A DNA stretch of 64,000 nucleotides from Terrimonas sp. (GCA_016125075.1 WGMO01000011.1:62001-126000); one strand, 5' to 3'; positions 1 through 8,546 are shown, counted from the stretch's first letter. Translations and numbers: made by a program. Notes: generated by a model from the sequence alone, not told the origin.

Positions 1-247
1 AAGACCCCACCCCCCCATCTGGAACAACCAGTATTTTCTGGAATTAGACATATTAACTATAAATATAAATTCAAATTTATAAGATTCGGCCCCCGTTTTC
101 GTTTTTCTTTTGACCAGTGGCAAATAGGGTCAGTAAATGGAAATTTAGCCCTGAATCAACTTATTTGCCTGATTTTTTGTTATTTATCACTTTGTTGATC
201 ACCTTGAACTTAAAATATTAATTTTACACCCAAATAAAGCCCCAAAA
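1..247. promoter_or_regulatory. AT-rich upstream region of dxs
   Basis: No coding sequence is supported here. On the plus strand a candidate Bacteroidota promoter for dxs has TTG at 194-196 and a TAnnTTTA box at 219-226, a 22-base spacer, which is slightly long. On the minus strand an exact TAnnTTTG box (TAAATTTG) lies at 72-79, pointing off the left edge, so a divergent gene may begin outside the window. A run of C at 8-16 follows an A/C-rich edge. No ribosome-binding site is visible before dxs, as is usual in this phylum. Promoter calls rest on short consensus matches only. Confidence 0.35.
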
Positions 248-2179
248 ATGGAGATTAGCCCGGGACCATTATTAAGTTTGATCAATTCACCCGCCGACCT
301 GAAACAGATTCCCCGGGAAAAACTGCACCAGGTTTGCGACGAATTAAGGCAATATATCATTGATGTTGTGAGTGTACATGGCGGGCATTTCGGGGCTAGT
401 TTAGGCGTTGTGGAACTGAGTGTTGCCTTACATTATGTATATAATACCCCTTACGATCAGTTAGTCTGGGATGTCGGTCACCAGGCCTATGGTCATAAAA
501 TCTTAACCGGCCGAAAAGACAGTTTTGTTTCGAACCGTAAATACAAGGGCCTGAGCGGATTTCCAAAAAGAAGCGAAAGCGAATACGATACATTTGGCGT
601 GGGTCACTCCTCCACTTCCATATCGGCAGCATTAGGGATGGCGATGGCTGCCAAATATAAGGGGGAGAATGACCGAAAATCGATTGCGGTGATTGGAGAT
701 GGCGCCATGACGGCAGGCCTTGCCTTTGAAGCTATGAACCATGCGGGTGTAGCGGATGCCGATGTCCTGATTGTGCTGAACGACAACTGTATGAGCATCG
801 ATCCCAATGTCGGTGCCCTGAAGGGATACCTCACCGATATTTCAACCTCGTATACATATAATAAGATCAGGGACGATCTTTGGAATATACTTGGAAAATT
901 GCCGGTCGGTAAAAATTTTTCCCGGGAAATGGCCAGCAAACTGGAAGCCAGTGTGAAGGGAATGGTGAACAAGAGCAGTAATCTGTTCGAGGCCCTGAAC
1001 CTCCGTTATTTCGGCCCCATCGATGGACATAATATTGCCAAACTGGTCGATACCCTGAAAGATCTCCGGAATATTCCCGGTCCCAAGTTGCTGCATATTG
1101 TAACGGTGAAAGGAAAGGGATACGCGCTGGCTGAAAAAGACCAGACCAAGTGGCATGCGCCGGGTCTGTTTGACAAAATCACGGGTGAAATCCAAAAGAA
1201 AAAATACGAACTGCCGCAACCTCCCAAATACCAGGATGTATTTGGCCATACGATCATAGAACTGGCAGAAAAAAATGAAAAGATATTTGGTATCACTCCT
1301 GCCATGCCATCGGGGTCATCGCTCAAATTCATGATGGAGCAGATGCCCGACCGCGCTTTTGATGTGGGTATTGCAGAACAACATGCGGTAACGGTAAGCG
1401 CCGGTATGGCTACGCAGGGCCTTAAAGTGTTCTGTAATATCTATTCCTCTTTCATGCAAAGAGCATATGATATGGTGATCCATGATGTGGCTATCCAGCG
1501 TCTGCCGGTTATCTTTTGCCTCGACAGGGCAGGACTGGTGGGCGAAGACGGACCTACCCATCATGGCGCCTATGATATCGCCTATATGCGCTGCATACCG
1601 AATATGATTGTCAGTGCCCCCATGAATGAAAGCGAATTGCGTAACCTCATGTATACAGCACAGCTTGATGCAACGGATAACCCCTTTGTCATCCGTTATC
1701 CAAGAGGTGAAGGCGTGATGCCCGAATGGAGAACGGAAATGAAGGCCATTCCCATCGGAAAGGGCCGGAAACTGAAAGATGGAAAAGACATCGCCATTCT
1801 TTCCTTTGGTCATCCGGGTAATTATGCCGCTGCCGCCATCAGGCAGTTAAAAAATTACGGGATCAATCCCGCCCATTATGATATGCGATTTGTAAAACCC
1901 CTGGATACGGAATTGCTTCATGAAGCCTGCAGCCGGTATGACCAACTCATCACGGTGGAAGACGGCACAATTATTGGCGGCTTTGGCAGTGCTGTTCTGG
2001 AATTTATGGCAGAAAACAGCTATAAAAATGACCTGAAAATGCTGGGTATACCTGACCGGCTGGTGGAACACGGTACTTTAAAGGAATTGCACCGGGAATG
2101 CGGTTATGATGCGGATGCCATTATCGAAGCAGTGAAAAACCTGCTGGGTGATAAAATAACCATTCAGCAATTCGGATAA
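248..2179 (+). CDS. dxs: 1-deoxy-D-xylulose-5-phosphate synthase
   Basis: Dxs condenses pyruvate with glyceraldehyde 3-phosphate, using thiamine diphosphate (TPP), to start the cytosolic MEP pathway to isoprenoids, including the undecaprenyl carrier and quinone tails. The 643-residue length is normal for the family. A conserved histidine sits at about residue 47 in a GGHFGASLG stretch, the TPP/Mg motif GDGAMTAG spans 150-157, and the transketolase-like pyrimidine domain carries DRAGLVGEDGPTHHG at about 425-440. The C-terminal transketolase domain ends normally. The ATG at 248 is the first start and gives a complete N terminus. It stands alone, ending at a strong hairpin shared with the convergent OsmC-like gene. 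Identification is secure. Confidence 0.97.
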   Translation: MEISPGPLLSLINSPADLKQIPREKLHQVCDELRQYIIDVVSVHGGHFGASLGVVELSVALHYVYNTPYDQLVWDVGHQAYGHKILTGRKDSFVSNRKYKGLSGFPKRSESEYDTFGVGHSSTSISAALGMAMAAKYKGENDRKSIAVIGDGAMTAGLAFEAMNHAGVADADVLIVLNDNCMSIDPNVGALKGYLTDISTSYTYNKIRDDLWNILGKLPVGKNFSREMASKLEASVKGMVNKSSNLFEALNLRYFGPIDGHNIAKLVDTLKDLRNIPGPKLLHIVTVKGKGYALAEKDQTKWHAPGLFDKITGEIQKKKYELPQPPKYQDVFGHTIIELAEKNEKIFGITPAMPSGSSLKFMMEQMPDRAFDVGIAEQHAVTVSAGMATQGLKVFCNIYSSFMQRAYDMVIHDVAIQRLPVIFCLDRAGLVGEDGPTHHGAYDIAYMRCIPNMIVSAPMNESELRNLMYTAQLDATDNPFVIRYPRGEGVMPEWRTEMKAIPIGKGRKLKDGKDIAILSFGHPGNYAAAAIRQLKNYGINPAHYDMRFVKPLDTELLHEACSRYDQLITVEDGTIIGGFGSAVLEFMAENSYKNDLKMLGIPDRLVEHGTLKELHRECGYDADAIIEAVKNLLGDKITIQQFG

Positions 2180-2187
2180 ATTGATGC

Positions 2188-2233
2188 TATAAACGAAAAG
2201 CCGGGATCCTAGGATCCCGGCTTTTCGTTTATA
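2188..2233. terminator. 46-bp perfect palindrome, bidirectional terminator
   Basis: Positions 2188-2210 are the exact reverse complement of 2211-2233, giving a 23-bp stem with no designed loop. The core is GC-rich (ccgggatcct), with A-rich and T-rich flanks on each side, so a terminator hairpin with a T tract forms in either direction. It lies between the ends of dxs (plus) and the OsmC-like gene (minus), as expected for a shared terminator of convergent genes. Confidence 0.85.
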
Positions 2234-2277
2234 TGCCTTTGCAAAGAAAAATTGCTTTCCGTTCCGTACCGTATGAC

Positions 2278-2688
2278 TTAGGCCAGCGAGGCTTCCATTG
2301 AAATTTCTGCATTTAACAATTTGCTCACCGGGCAATTGGCCTTGGCATCGGCGGCACATGCTGCAAATTTTTCGGCATCAATACCCGGAACAGCTGCTTT
2401 CACCGAAAGATGGCTGCTGGTAATGGTACCATTTTCCAGGGTAATGGTACAGCTTGTATCAATACTGTCAGGTGTAAAACCTGCCGCCCCCAGTACAAAA
2501 CTCAGTTTCATAGAAAAACAACCCGCATGGGCAGCCGCAATCAGTTCCTCGGGATTGGTATAAGTACCATCCTCAAATCGGCTTTTATAATCATAAGCGG
2601 TATTGGTCAATACCTTCGACTGAGTAGCCAGTGAACCGCTACCTTCTTTACCTGAACCTTTCCAGTTTGCTGTTGATGTTCTTTTCAT
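2278..2688 (-). CDS. OsmC/Ohr family peroxiredoxin
   Basis: A member of the OsmC family, cytosolic thiol-dependent peroxidases that reduce organic hydroperoxides. The 136-residue protein has both redox cysteines of the family: Cys57 in HAGCFSM and Cys119 in NCPVSK. The N terminus (residues 1-20, KRTSTANWKGSGKEGSGSL) is typical of the OsmC branch, whose members often act in osmotic or oxidative stress. The ATG at 2688 is the only good start. scpA lies 19 bases upstream on the same strand, so the two may be co-transcribed, although their functions are unrelated. OsmC versus Ohr subfamily is not settled from sequence alone; the N-terminal pattern favours OsmC. Confidence 0.9.
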   Translation of the reverse strand: MKRTSTANWKGSGKEGSGSLATQSKVLTNTAYDYKSRFEDGTYTNPEELIAAAHAGCFSMKLSFVLGAAGFTPDSIDTSCTITLENGTITSSHLSVKAAVPGIDAEKFAACAADAKANCPVSKLLNAEISMEASLA

Positions 2689-2707
2689 GATTTTCGTTTA
2701 TTTTAAA

Positions 2708-3493
2708 TTAAGACGGTATTTCTGCTTCCAGTTCTGCGATCCTGTTTTCGGGTTCATTGTATTCGATGATAAAGTTATTCCGGCCTTCCCCGATCATGAT
2801 CTTCAGAAATTTCTGCTGTACAAGTTCCAAGAGGGATAAGAAGATGAAAATGGCATGTACCCGGTTTTCACATTCATCAAACACCTTTTCAAATGACATT
2901 GTTTTCTGCACCTGGGCCCGTTCCAGCATATAATCCCTGCTGGATTCCATTGTGTAGTTATACCGCGTAACAGTATGAACCGGTTTGTTATGCTTATCAT
3001 GCAATCGTTGCATGACCTTTTCAAACACCTTCATCAGTTTATAAAGGGTTACGGTTTGGATTTCCGTTCCCTCCCCTTCTTCTTCACCAATTTTGGTCAG
3101 CTCATCGTGGATATTACCCCTTTTCACCATCAGCATCCGCACGGCTTCCATTTCCACCATCTGCGCAGCAGCCTCCTTGTATTTTTTATATTCCAGGATC
3201 TTGTTGACGAGTTCCTGGCGGGGGTCGATCTCGTTCCCTTCCTCATCGATCTCCTTCCGGGGCAAGAGCATCTTGGCCTTGATCCTCATCAGTGTGGAGA
3301 TAAACAGGATAAATTCACTCGACAATTCAATATTCAGAGATTCCTGGCTATGGATAAAATCAAGAAATTCGTTGGTAATCTTTGTAATTGGAATATTATA
3401 GATATCCAGTTCGTCCCTTTCAATGAAAAATAACAGGAGGTCAAATGGGCCCTCGAACTGCGGTAGTTTGATCTGGTACGATTCGTTATTCAC
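2708..3493 (-). CDS. scpA: Segregation and condensation protein A
   Basis: ScpA is the kleisin that bridges the SMC heads in the bacterial condensin complex, with ScpB, and helps segregate the chromosome. The 261-residue protein opens with YQIKLPQFEGPFDLLLFFIE, the family signature, and has the second conserved block (FILFISTLMRIKAKMLLPR) at about 62-80. The C-terminal winged-helix region ends near LLELVQQKF. The start is GTG at 3493; no in-frame ATG lies upstream before the hairpin at 3517-3542, and the signature begins six residues in, so the start is firm. No scpB is adjacent. It precedes the OsmC-like gene in the same direction. Confidence 0.95.
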   Translation of the reverse strand: MNNESYQIKLPQFEGPFDLLLFFIERDELDIYNIPITKITNEFLDFIHSQESLNIELSSEFILFISTLMRIKAKMLLPRKEIDEEGNEIDPRQELVNKILEYKKYKEAAAQMVEMEAVRMLMVKRGNIHDELTKIGEEEGEGTEIQTVTLYKLMKVFEKVMQRLHDKHNKPVHTVTRYNYTMESSRDYMLERAQVQKTMSFEKVFDECENRVHAIFIFLSLLELVQQKFLKIMIGEGRNNFIIEYNEPENRIAELEAEIPS

Positions 3494-3516
3494 AATTTGC
3501 GGTTTGTCGGTAATAA

Positions 3517-3542
3517 TAAAGTCCCGTAAAAACGGGACTTTA
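3517..3542 (-). terminator. Rho-independent terminator after the first DUF3078 gene
   Basis: An 11-bp stem (core aaagtcccgt / acgggacttt) closes a 4-base AAAA loop. Reading leftward it is followed by a T-rich tract (tttattatta). It separates the upstream DUF3078 gene from scpA. Confidence 0.85.
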
Positions 3543-3564
3543 CAAATGTATGGAAATATTTACT

Positions 3565-4506
3565 TTAAAAATTTGTACAAAGACCAACTCCCAGCATGGA
3601 ATTCATCTGGGCTTCCGCTTTGTTTTTCAAAGGTCCGAATTGCTTCTGGTTATCATCATAGATCAGGCTGAAACTGTATGTAACCTGTAACCAGTTGTTC
3701 ACTTTCATGGTCAGCAGGCTGTTCAGGAAAACATCCACATTCCAGGGTTCCTTATCGATATAATCCGTAAAGAAATCAATCCGGGTCCTCAGATCGACAT
3801 TTTTGATCAATTCTGTCTTTTTATACCCGATAGAAGCCATAGCACCTACCTGGCCATCCACCTGTCTTTCCGGATCGATGCCATATTTATCGGCCAATGA
3901 CCTTTCATTTGAACCATCAGGTTTTACACCACCCTGGTAATTATAGCTGTAGGGGCGATTGGTGACAACAACCATCCTGGCCATCACGGGTGTGGCGAAA
4001 ATGGTCAGGTTGCCGGATTTACAGGGAATCCATTCAAAACCAGGCGCCAGTGTTATATAACCCGGGGCCATAATCCCGGAGATCCTTCTGCGGGGAGACT
4101 CTGAATAATCAAAGCCATCACTGAACTGGGTGCGCAGGTTAAACCAACCCCCGATTTTTACCTTATCGCTGATGGCATAGCCATATTTGGAAAGTACATC
4201 AATCTTATCCTGCGATTTTCTGATCCCACCAGAGGTGGTATTGACCATACCATAAGCAAGATCGACTTCATTTTCCAGACTATGTTTATCTTTCTTATAA
4301 TTGGCAAAATAATTGAACATGGCAGAACCCTGAAAGGAAAAGCGCTCCGCGCCCGGCGCCCAGTTACGTCCACCTCCCTGGCCAGCATTCAGCGAAATAA
4401 ATCCGCCATTTTTCCAATGGTCATTTTTTTGTTTTTTGGATTTTTGCTGTGCAGTTAAAGAAAATGCAATAAATAGTACTGAGAGTGTAAAAATTAATTT
4501 TCTCAT
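3565..4506 (-). CDS. DUF3078 domain protein, exported (copy 1)
   Basis: A protein of the DUF3078 family, which is common in Bacteroidota and has no proven function. The 313 residues start with a signal peptide (hydrophobic residues about 4-17, cleavage near TAQQ). The mature part opens with WKNGGFISLNAGQGGGRNW and continues with alternating aromatic/polar strands (LTIFATPVMARMVV, LLTMKVNNWLQVTYSFSLIYDD) and ends in Phe, which fits an outer-membrane beta-barrel. A basic stretch (QKSKKQKNDHWK) follows the signal peptide. It is a paralogue of the next gene (4721-5635) and is set off from scpA by a terminator. Outer-membrane location is inferred; no substrate can be named. Confidence 0.85.
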   Translation of the reverse strand: MRKLIFTLSVLFIAFSLTAQQKSKKQKNDHWKNGGFISLNAGQGGGRNWAPGAERFSFQGSAMFNYFANYKKDKHSLENEVDLAYGMVNTTSGGIRKSQDKIDVLSKYGYAISDKVKIGGWFNLRTQFSDGFDYSESPRRRISGIMAPGYITLAPGFEWIPCKSGNLTIFATPVMARMVVVTNRPYSYNYQGGVKPDGSNERSLADKYGIDPERQVDGQVGAMASIGYKKTELIKNVDLRTRIDFFTDYIDKEPWNVDVFLNSLLTMKVNNWLQVTYSFSLIYDDNQKQFGPLKNKAEAQMNSMLGVGLCTNF

Positions 4507-4661
4507 ACAGTTAGTTGTTTATTAAATAGCCGGCTTTCAACGCCGAAGCCAAAGATAATAGTTTAATCGTTTATTTTAACCAGATTCCCGATTTTTCGGC
4601 TAAACCAAATTTTTACTGGAAAAGACCGCACTATCAGGCAGTTATATTCCTTCCCCCCCAT

Positions 4662-4692
4662 AAAAAACCGCCCGGTTCAGCCCCGGGCGGTT
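4662..4692 (-). terminator. Rho-independent terminator after the second DUF3078 gene
   Basis: A 10-bp GC-rich stem (aaccgcccgg at 4666-4675 with ccgggcggtt at 4683-4692) closes a 7-base loop and is followed leftward by a T6 tract. It ends the DUF3078 gene at 4721-5635. The rest of the 4507-4720 gap is AT-rich and should hold the promoter of the first DUF3078 gene. Confidence 0.85.
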
Positions 4693-4720
4693 CATTTTGA
4701 TTTTGTCTTTTATCCCTGCT

Positions 4721-5635
4721 TTACAGGTTAACGGTCAGTCCGACACCGAGAATTTCCTTCACCTGTGTACGTTTAATAATATCATCGTCATAAATAATGT
4801 CCAGGCTGATATTGGTGGCCAGTATTTTAGTGAATTTAAGGGTCAGGAGATTCGTCATTAATACATCCACGTTCTGGGGGTTTCTTTTATAGTTGCTAAA
4901 CAGGTCCAGCCTGCCTGTATAAGTTGCCCATGCCGCAAGAGGGGTAGTGAAACGGGTGGAGGCAAATGCCCCGAGTTCCAGGTATGATTTCTTATTTGGC
5001 GCTACCCCAAACATTTTCATGGCAAAAAAATCAGGATCCGTTTTCAACAGGAGTCTTGCCGTAGCGGGTGAAATAAAAAATGAAAACTTATCATTGGGCT
5101 GATAGCTGAACCCCGGAGAGAGCAGGATCTTACCCGGCGAAAAGAAACCGGATATCTTGGTGGAGGTCACAGATCCATAATCATAACCGGCCAGCATTTG
5201 TGTATTCAGGTTTGCCAACACCCCATATCCCCAAAAGCCCTTACCGATCTGCCGGGCATACTTACTCGTGATATCCAAACGATCATCAATTTTGCGGAAT
5301 TTATTATAGCTGGTGGCATTTTGAAACCCGAGGGCCAGTTCAAAAAAATTATCCCAGGTATTCCTGTCCTTTTTGTATTGCACGGCATAATTAAGCATCC
5401 CGTTGATCCCAAAAGTATTTTGCTCCCCGCCGGCAGCCCAGTTACTCAGCGAACCCTGGTTCAGGTTCAGGATAAAAGTACCGCCTCTTTTCCACCCGCT
5501 GCTGTCCATGCTCTTGATGACTTTTGTGGATGCCGCCTGGAGTTCTTTGACCGTTCCATCCTGCGCCGCGGCATTACCGGCCAGGATAATACTGCCGATA
5601 CAAACAATAATTTTTTTCAATTTCATAGTTTTCAT
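4721..5635 (-). CDS. DUF3078 domain protein, exported (copy 2)
   Basis: A second DUF3078 protein, 304 residues, with a signal peptide (KIIVCIGSIILAGNAAAQ, cleaved near AAAQ). The aligned blocks with its neighbour are clear: GWKRGGTFILNLNQGSLSNW against HWKNGGFISLNAGQGGGRNW, a YKKD motif after the first strands, ISGFFSPGKILLSPGFSY against ISGIMAPGYITLAPGFEW, and a final strand pair before a YDD motif and a terminal hydrophobic residue. This is the pattern of an outer-membrane barrel. The start could be Met1 (5635) or Met4 (5626); both give a usable signal peptide. The tandem pair probably arose by old duplication, as the copies differ widely. Function unknown. Confidence 0.85.
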   Translation of the reverse strand: MKTMKLKKIIVCIGSIILAGNAAAQDGTVKELQAASTKVIKSMDSSGWKRGGTFILNLNQGSLSNWAAGGEQNTFGINGMLNYAVQYKKDRNTWDNFFELALGFQNATSYNKFRKIDDRLDITSKYARQIGKGFWGYGVLANLNTQMLAGYDYGSVTSTKISGFFSPGKILLSPGFSYQPNDKFSFFISPATARLLLKTDPDFFAMKMFGVAPNKKSYLELGAFASTRFTTPLAAWATYTGRLDLFSNYKRNPQNVDVLMTNLLTLKFTKILATNISLDIIYDDDIIKRTQVKEILGVGLTVNL

Positions 5636-5672
5636 TAAAAAAATCGGTAAGACAACAACAGGTCTTACCGAT
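5636..5672 (-). terminator. Rho-independent terminator after mscL
   Basis: An 11-bp stem (atcggtaagac at 5643-5653 with gtcttaccgat at 5662-5672) with an 8-base loop is followed leftward by a T7 run (5636-5642). It ends mscL and insulates the DUF3078 gene, which starts at 5635. Confidence 0.88.
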
Positions 5673-5695
5673 ACTTGTTACAAAAATAATGCTCA

Positions 5696-6100
5696 TTATT
5701 TCTTCAGGGCATCCCTGATCTCGCGTAAAAGCGTAATATCTTCCGGGGGTGCAGCCGGTGCGGCTTCTTCTTTTTTCTTCATGCTATTGATGGCTTTTAT
5801 CACCATGAACATCACAAATGCCACAATAATAAAGTTGATGATTGCTGTAAGGAAATCACCCCATTTCAAGGCCACAGCCTCAGTTACCACTTTACCTGAA
5901 GCATCCAGCACGGCCTCTTTCAGGATAAACATATTCTTGGACAGGTCAGCCCCGCCAATCATCCCGATCAGCGGTGAAACAATCCCTTCTGTGAATGATG
6001 TGACCACTTTACCAAAAGCACCGCCCATGACAAAGGCAACAGCAATGTCGACCAGGTTGCCCTTCATGGCAAAATCCTTAAATTCTTTTAGCATTCCCAT
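5696..6100 (-). CDS. mscL: Large-conductance mechanosensitive channel
   Basis: MscL forms a homopentameric inner-membrane pore that opens under membrane tension and releases solutes on hypo-osmotic shock. The 134-residue protein has the expected order: an amphipathic N-terminal helix (GMLKEFKDFAMKGNLVDIAV), TM1 with the pore-lining glycine/alanine pattern (AVAFVMGGAFGKVVTSF), a periplasmic loop of about 45 residues, TM2 (LTAIINFIIVAFVMFMVIKAI), and a charged cytoplasmic helix after an Ala-Pro-rich linker (AAPAAPPEDITLLREIRD). Length and topology match the family. The ATG at 6100 is the family start. It is probably monocistronic, with a clear terminator behind it. Confidence 0.97.
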   Translation of the reverse strand: MGMLKEFKDFAMKGNLVDIAVAFVMGGAFGKVVTSFTEGIVSPLIGMIGGADLSKNMFILKEAVLDASGKVVTEAVALKWGDFLTAIINFIIVAFVMFMVIKAINSMKKKEEAAPAAPPEDITLLREIRDALKK

Positions 6101-6178
6101 AATGTTGGTTTTTAGTGTGAGGAAATAATCGAAATATGAACTATGTCGAATTAATCAGTGAATCAGTTGCATAACAAT

Positions 6179-6925
6179 TTATTTTTTCAAACCGGGATAT
6201 TTCATATCCAATCCTTTTAGTAAATCATAGAGTTGCTGGGCAATCAGGTATTCCTTGTACCAGTTCTGGTCGGCAGGAACAATGGTCCAGGGGATATCAT
6301 TGCAATTCTCGAAACAGTCCTCGTACACCGACATATACTGGTCCCAAAGTTTGGCTTCTGCAAAATCGTTTTCATTATACTTCCACATCTTGGCCGGGTT
6401 TTTCATTCTTTCCTGCAACCTTTGCTGTTGTTCTTCGGGTGAAACATGCAAATAAAATTTTAGCAGGTGCGTGTCATTGTGTTTTTCCAGGAGGCTTTCA
6501 AAATCATTAATGGCCTTCATTCTTTTTTTGGCCGTATCGTCATCGCACCAGCCATGTACCCTTGTAATCAGGATATCTTCGTAATGAGAGCGGTTAAAGA
6601 TCTGGACCATGCCTTTTCCGGGTGTGTGTGCATGCACCCGCCATAAGAAATCATGCGACAACTCTTCTGCCGTGGGGGCTTTAAAAGATTTCACGGCAAC
6701 GCCCTGCGGGTTCATCTGGCCGAATACTTCGCGGATAGCCCCGTCCTTGCCACTGGCATCCATTCCCTGAATAACGACCAATACCGAATGCTTTCCCTCG
6801 GCATATAAAAGGTTTTGGAGATCATCCAGTTTATTAAGAATTTCCCTTGTCTTTTTTTTGGTGACTTCTTTATCGGCATCTTTGGGAGACCTTGTGCTAA
6901 GAGCGGAAAGTTTAATTTTTGCCAT
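6179..6925 (-). CDS. ppk2: Polyphosphate kinase 2 family phosphotransferase
   Basis: A PPK2-family kinase, which moves phosphate between polyphosphate and nucleotides in the cytosol. The Walker A motif GMDASGKDG is at about residues 54-62, followed by the family blocks SFKAPTAEELSHDFLWRVHAHTP and IFNRSHYEDILITRVHG, and by the C-terminal IPWTIVPADQNWY motif. The length (248 residues) and N terminus (MAKIKLSALS) fit the short one-domain PPK2 proteins found in Bacteroidota; I would guess class III (AMP/ADP phosphorylation), but the class cannot be fixed by eye. I chose the ATG at 6925; a longer frame from 6970 would begin at TTG and add no conserved residue. It is divergent from the DMT transporter, with a 71-base gap. 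Confidence 0.92.
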   Translation of the reverse strand: MAKIKLSALSTRSPKDADKEVTKKKTREILNKLDDLQNLLYAEGKHSVLVVIQGMDASGKDGAIREVFGQMNPQGVAVKSFKAPTAEELSHDFLWRVHAHTPGKGMVQIFNRSHYEDILITRVHGWCDDDTAKKRMKAINDFESLLEKHNDTHLLKFYLHVSPEEQQQRLQERMKNPAKMWKYNENDFAEAKLWDQYMSVYEDCFENCNDIPWTIVPADQNWYKEYLIAQQLYDLLKGLDMKYPGLKK

Positions 6926-6996
6926 GCAAGGTTTAAATTTCCACAATTTAAAAAATTTAGCCGTATTCAAACAGTTTACAGAGATTTGCCTTTTTT

Positions 6997-7869
6997 ATGC
7001 AAACAAAAAAAGGGATCGTCAACTGGGGTATTTTCATTGTGCTTTGTATTATCTGGGGCAGTTCCTTTATTTTAATGAAATGGAGTAAAGAAGGGTTAAA
7101 TGCCACCCAGATCGCCTCCGTTAGGATATTTTCTGCCGGATTTGTTTTTATTCCCTTTGCTTTTTTTCATTTTTCATCCATCCCGGTTAAAAAACTGCCC
7201 TTGGTATTATTGTCGGCGGTGCTGGGTAATCTTTTACCGGCCTACCTGTTTGCAGCCGCGATCGCCCGGCAGGTAGACAGTTCGCTGGCAGGTATCCTGA
7301 ATTCTCTGACGCCGATTTTCGTGGTGGTGATCGGGTTATTGGTCTTTAAATCCAAAATCAGGCGTTTGCAAATCATCGGTGTGATCGTGGGTTTTGCAGG
7401 ATTAAGCCTGCTAACCTTATCCAAAAACGGCATCAGTTTCAATAATATCGAATATGCATTATGGATCGTGCTGGCGACCGCCTTATACGGAACGAATGTT
7501 AATATTGTCAGCAAGCACCTGGGGGATATCAACCCCGTTCACCTTGGCACCGTATCGCTGGCTTTCATGACCCTGCCAACCATAATCGTATTGTGGTATT
7601 CGGGAATCTCCGGAATTGCTTTTGATGAACCGGAGGTGCAATATTCGCTGGTTGCATCTGTGATCCTGGGTATTGTGGGCAGTGCCATAGCCACTGTCTT
7701 ATTTTATATGCTGGTCAAGAATGCCGGTGCACTGTTCGCCTCGCTGGTCACCTATGGCATTCCTTTTATCTCCCTGGCCTGGGGTTATATTGATGGTGAA
7801 TCTGTCAATCTTATCCAGGTCCTTTGCCTGATGATCATTCTCAGCGGGGTCTACCTGGCCAGAAAATAA
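6997..7869 (+). CDS. EamA/DMT-family transporter
   Basis: A drug/metabolite-transporter superfamily permease of the inner membrane. The 290 residues show about ten hydrophobic segments in two EamA repeats. The first repeat opens with the typical IIWGSSFILMKWS (about 14-26) and the second starts near ALWIVLATALYGTNVNIV; the protein ends with CLMIILSGVYLARK. Members export amino acids, purines or other small metabolites, and the substrate cannot be inferred here. The ATG at 6997 precedes the first TM segment directly. It converges on frr with a shared hairpin between them. Confidence 0.9.
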   Translation: MQTKKGIVNWGIFIVLCIIWGSSFILMKWSKEGLNATQIASVRIFSAGFVFIPFAFFHFSSIPVKKLPLVLLSAVLGNLLPAYLFAAAIARQVDSSLAGILNSLTPIFVVVIGLLVFKSKIRRLQIIGVIVGFAGLSLLTLSKNGISFNNIEYALWIVLATALYGTNVNIVSKHLGDINPVHLGTVSLAFMTLPTIIVLWYSGISGIAFDEPEVQYSLVASVILGIVGSAIATVLFYMLVKNAGALFASLVTYGIPFISLAWGYIDGESVNLIQVLCLMIILSGVYLARK

Positions 7870-7871
7870 AA

Positions 7872-7899
7872 ACCGGGAAACGAACCATCGGATCCCGGT
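7872..7899. terminator. Hairpin between convergent DMT transporter and frr
   Basis: A 7-bp stem (accggga at 7872-7878 with tcccggt at 7893-7899) spans a 14-base loop, with A-rich flanks on both sides. It sits between the ends of two convergent genes and could serve either strand. It is weaker than the other hairpins in the window. Confidence 0.5.
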
Positions 7900-7924
7900 A
7901 AACAATTATTGCTATTAGGCCGCA

Positions 7925-8491
7925 TTATACAGCCATGATTTCCTTTTCTTTGGCCGCCAGGTGTTTTTCCACCATCGCAATAAATTTATCGGTGACCGCC
8001 TGAATGTTTTCTTCTGCATCTTTTGACGCATCTTCACTCAAGCCGTTCTTTTGCAGTTTTTTGATATGCTCGATCGCTTCCCGCCTGATATTTCGCACGG
8101 CAACCCTTGAATGCTCACCTTCTGCATGGCATTTTTTTACCAGTTCCCTGCGTCTTTCTTCCGTTAAAGGGGGTAAAAACAGCCGGATAATATTTCCGTC
8201 ATTCTGTGGCGTAACGCCAATATTGGCTGCAATGATGGAACGTTCAATGGGCTGCAACATATTTTTTTCCCAGGGCTGTATGGTCAGGGTACGGGCATCC
8301 ACCACACTTACATTGGCGGCCTGGTTCAAAGGTGTGGGAGAGCCGTAATAGTCTACCATTAAACCATCCACCATCTGCGGGTTTGCCTTACCGGCCCTGA
8401 TCTTGATCAGTTCAGTTTCCAGGTGACCGATTGCCTTACTCATGGAGTCTTCGGCTTCCTCAATAATTAGACTGACTTCTTCTGCTGACAT
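7925..8491 (-). CDS. frr: Ribosome recycling factor
   Basis: RRF, with EF-G, splits the post-termination ribosome in the cytosol. The 188-residue protein begins with the coiled three-helix bundle (SMSKAIGHLETELIKIRAGKA), carries the beta domain with VDYYGSPTPLNQAANVSV and ARTLTIQPWEK, and returns to the bundle with LPPLTEERRRELVKKCH. All family blocks are present and the length is normal. The start is the ATG at 8491 (MSAEEVSL); the two-codon longer frame begins with TTG. It is not next to pyrH or tsf here, unlike in many bacteria. It ends at a hairpin shared with the DMT transporter. Confidence 0.97.
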   Translation of the reverse strand: MSAEEVSLIIEEAEDSMSKAIGHLETELIKIRAGKANPQMVDGLMVDYYGSPTPLNQAANVSVVDARTLTIQPWEKNMLQPIERSIIAANIGVTPQNDGNIIRLFLPPLTEERRRELVKKCHAEGEHSRVAVRNIRREAIEHIKKLQKNGLSEDASKDAEENIQAVTDKFIAMVEKHLAAKEKEIMAV

Positions 8492-8546
8492 AACCAATAA
8501 TTTGGGACAGCAAAGCTAATAAATACCGGGCAAGTTTGAACAGGTA

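Noticed and set aside
5403-6128. 241-residue open frame on the plus strand
   Set aside because: It crosses the terminator and mscL on the other strand; mscL and the DUF3078 gene explain the region.
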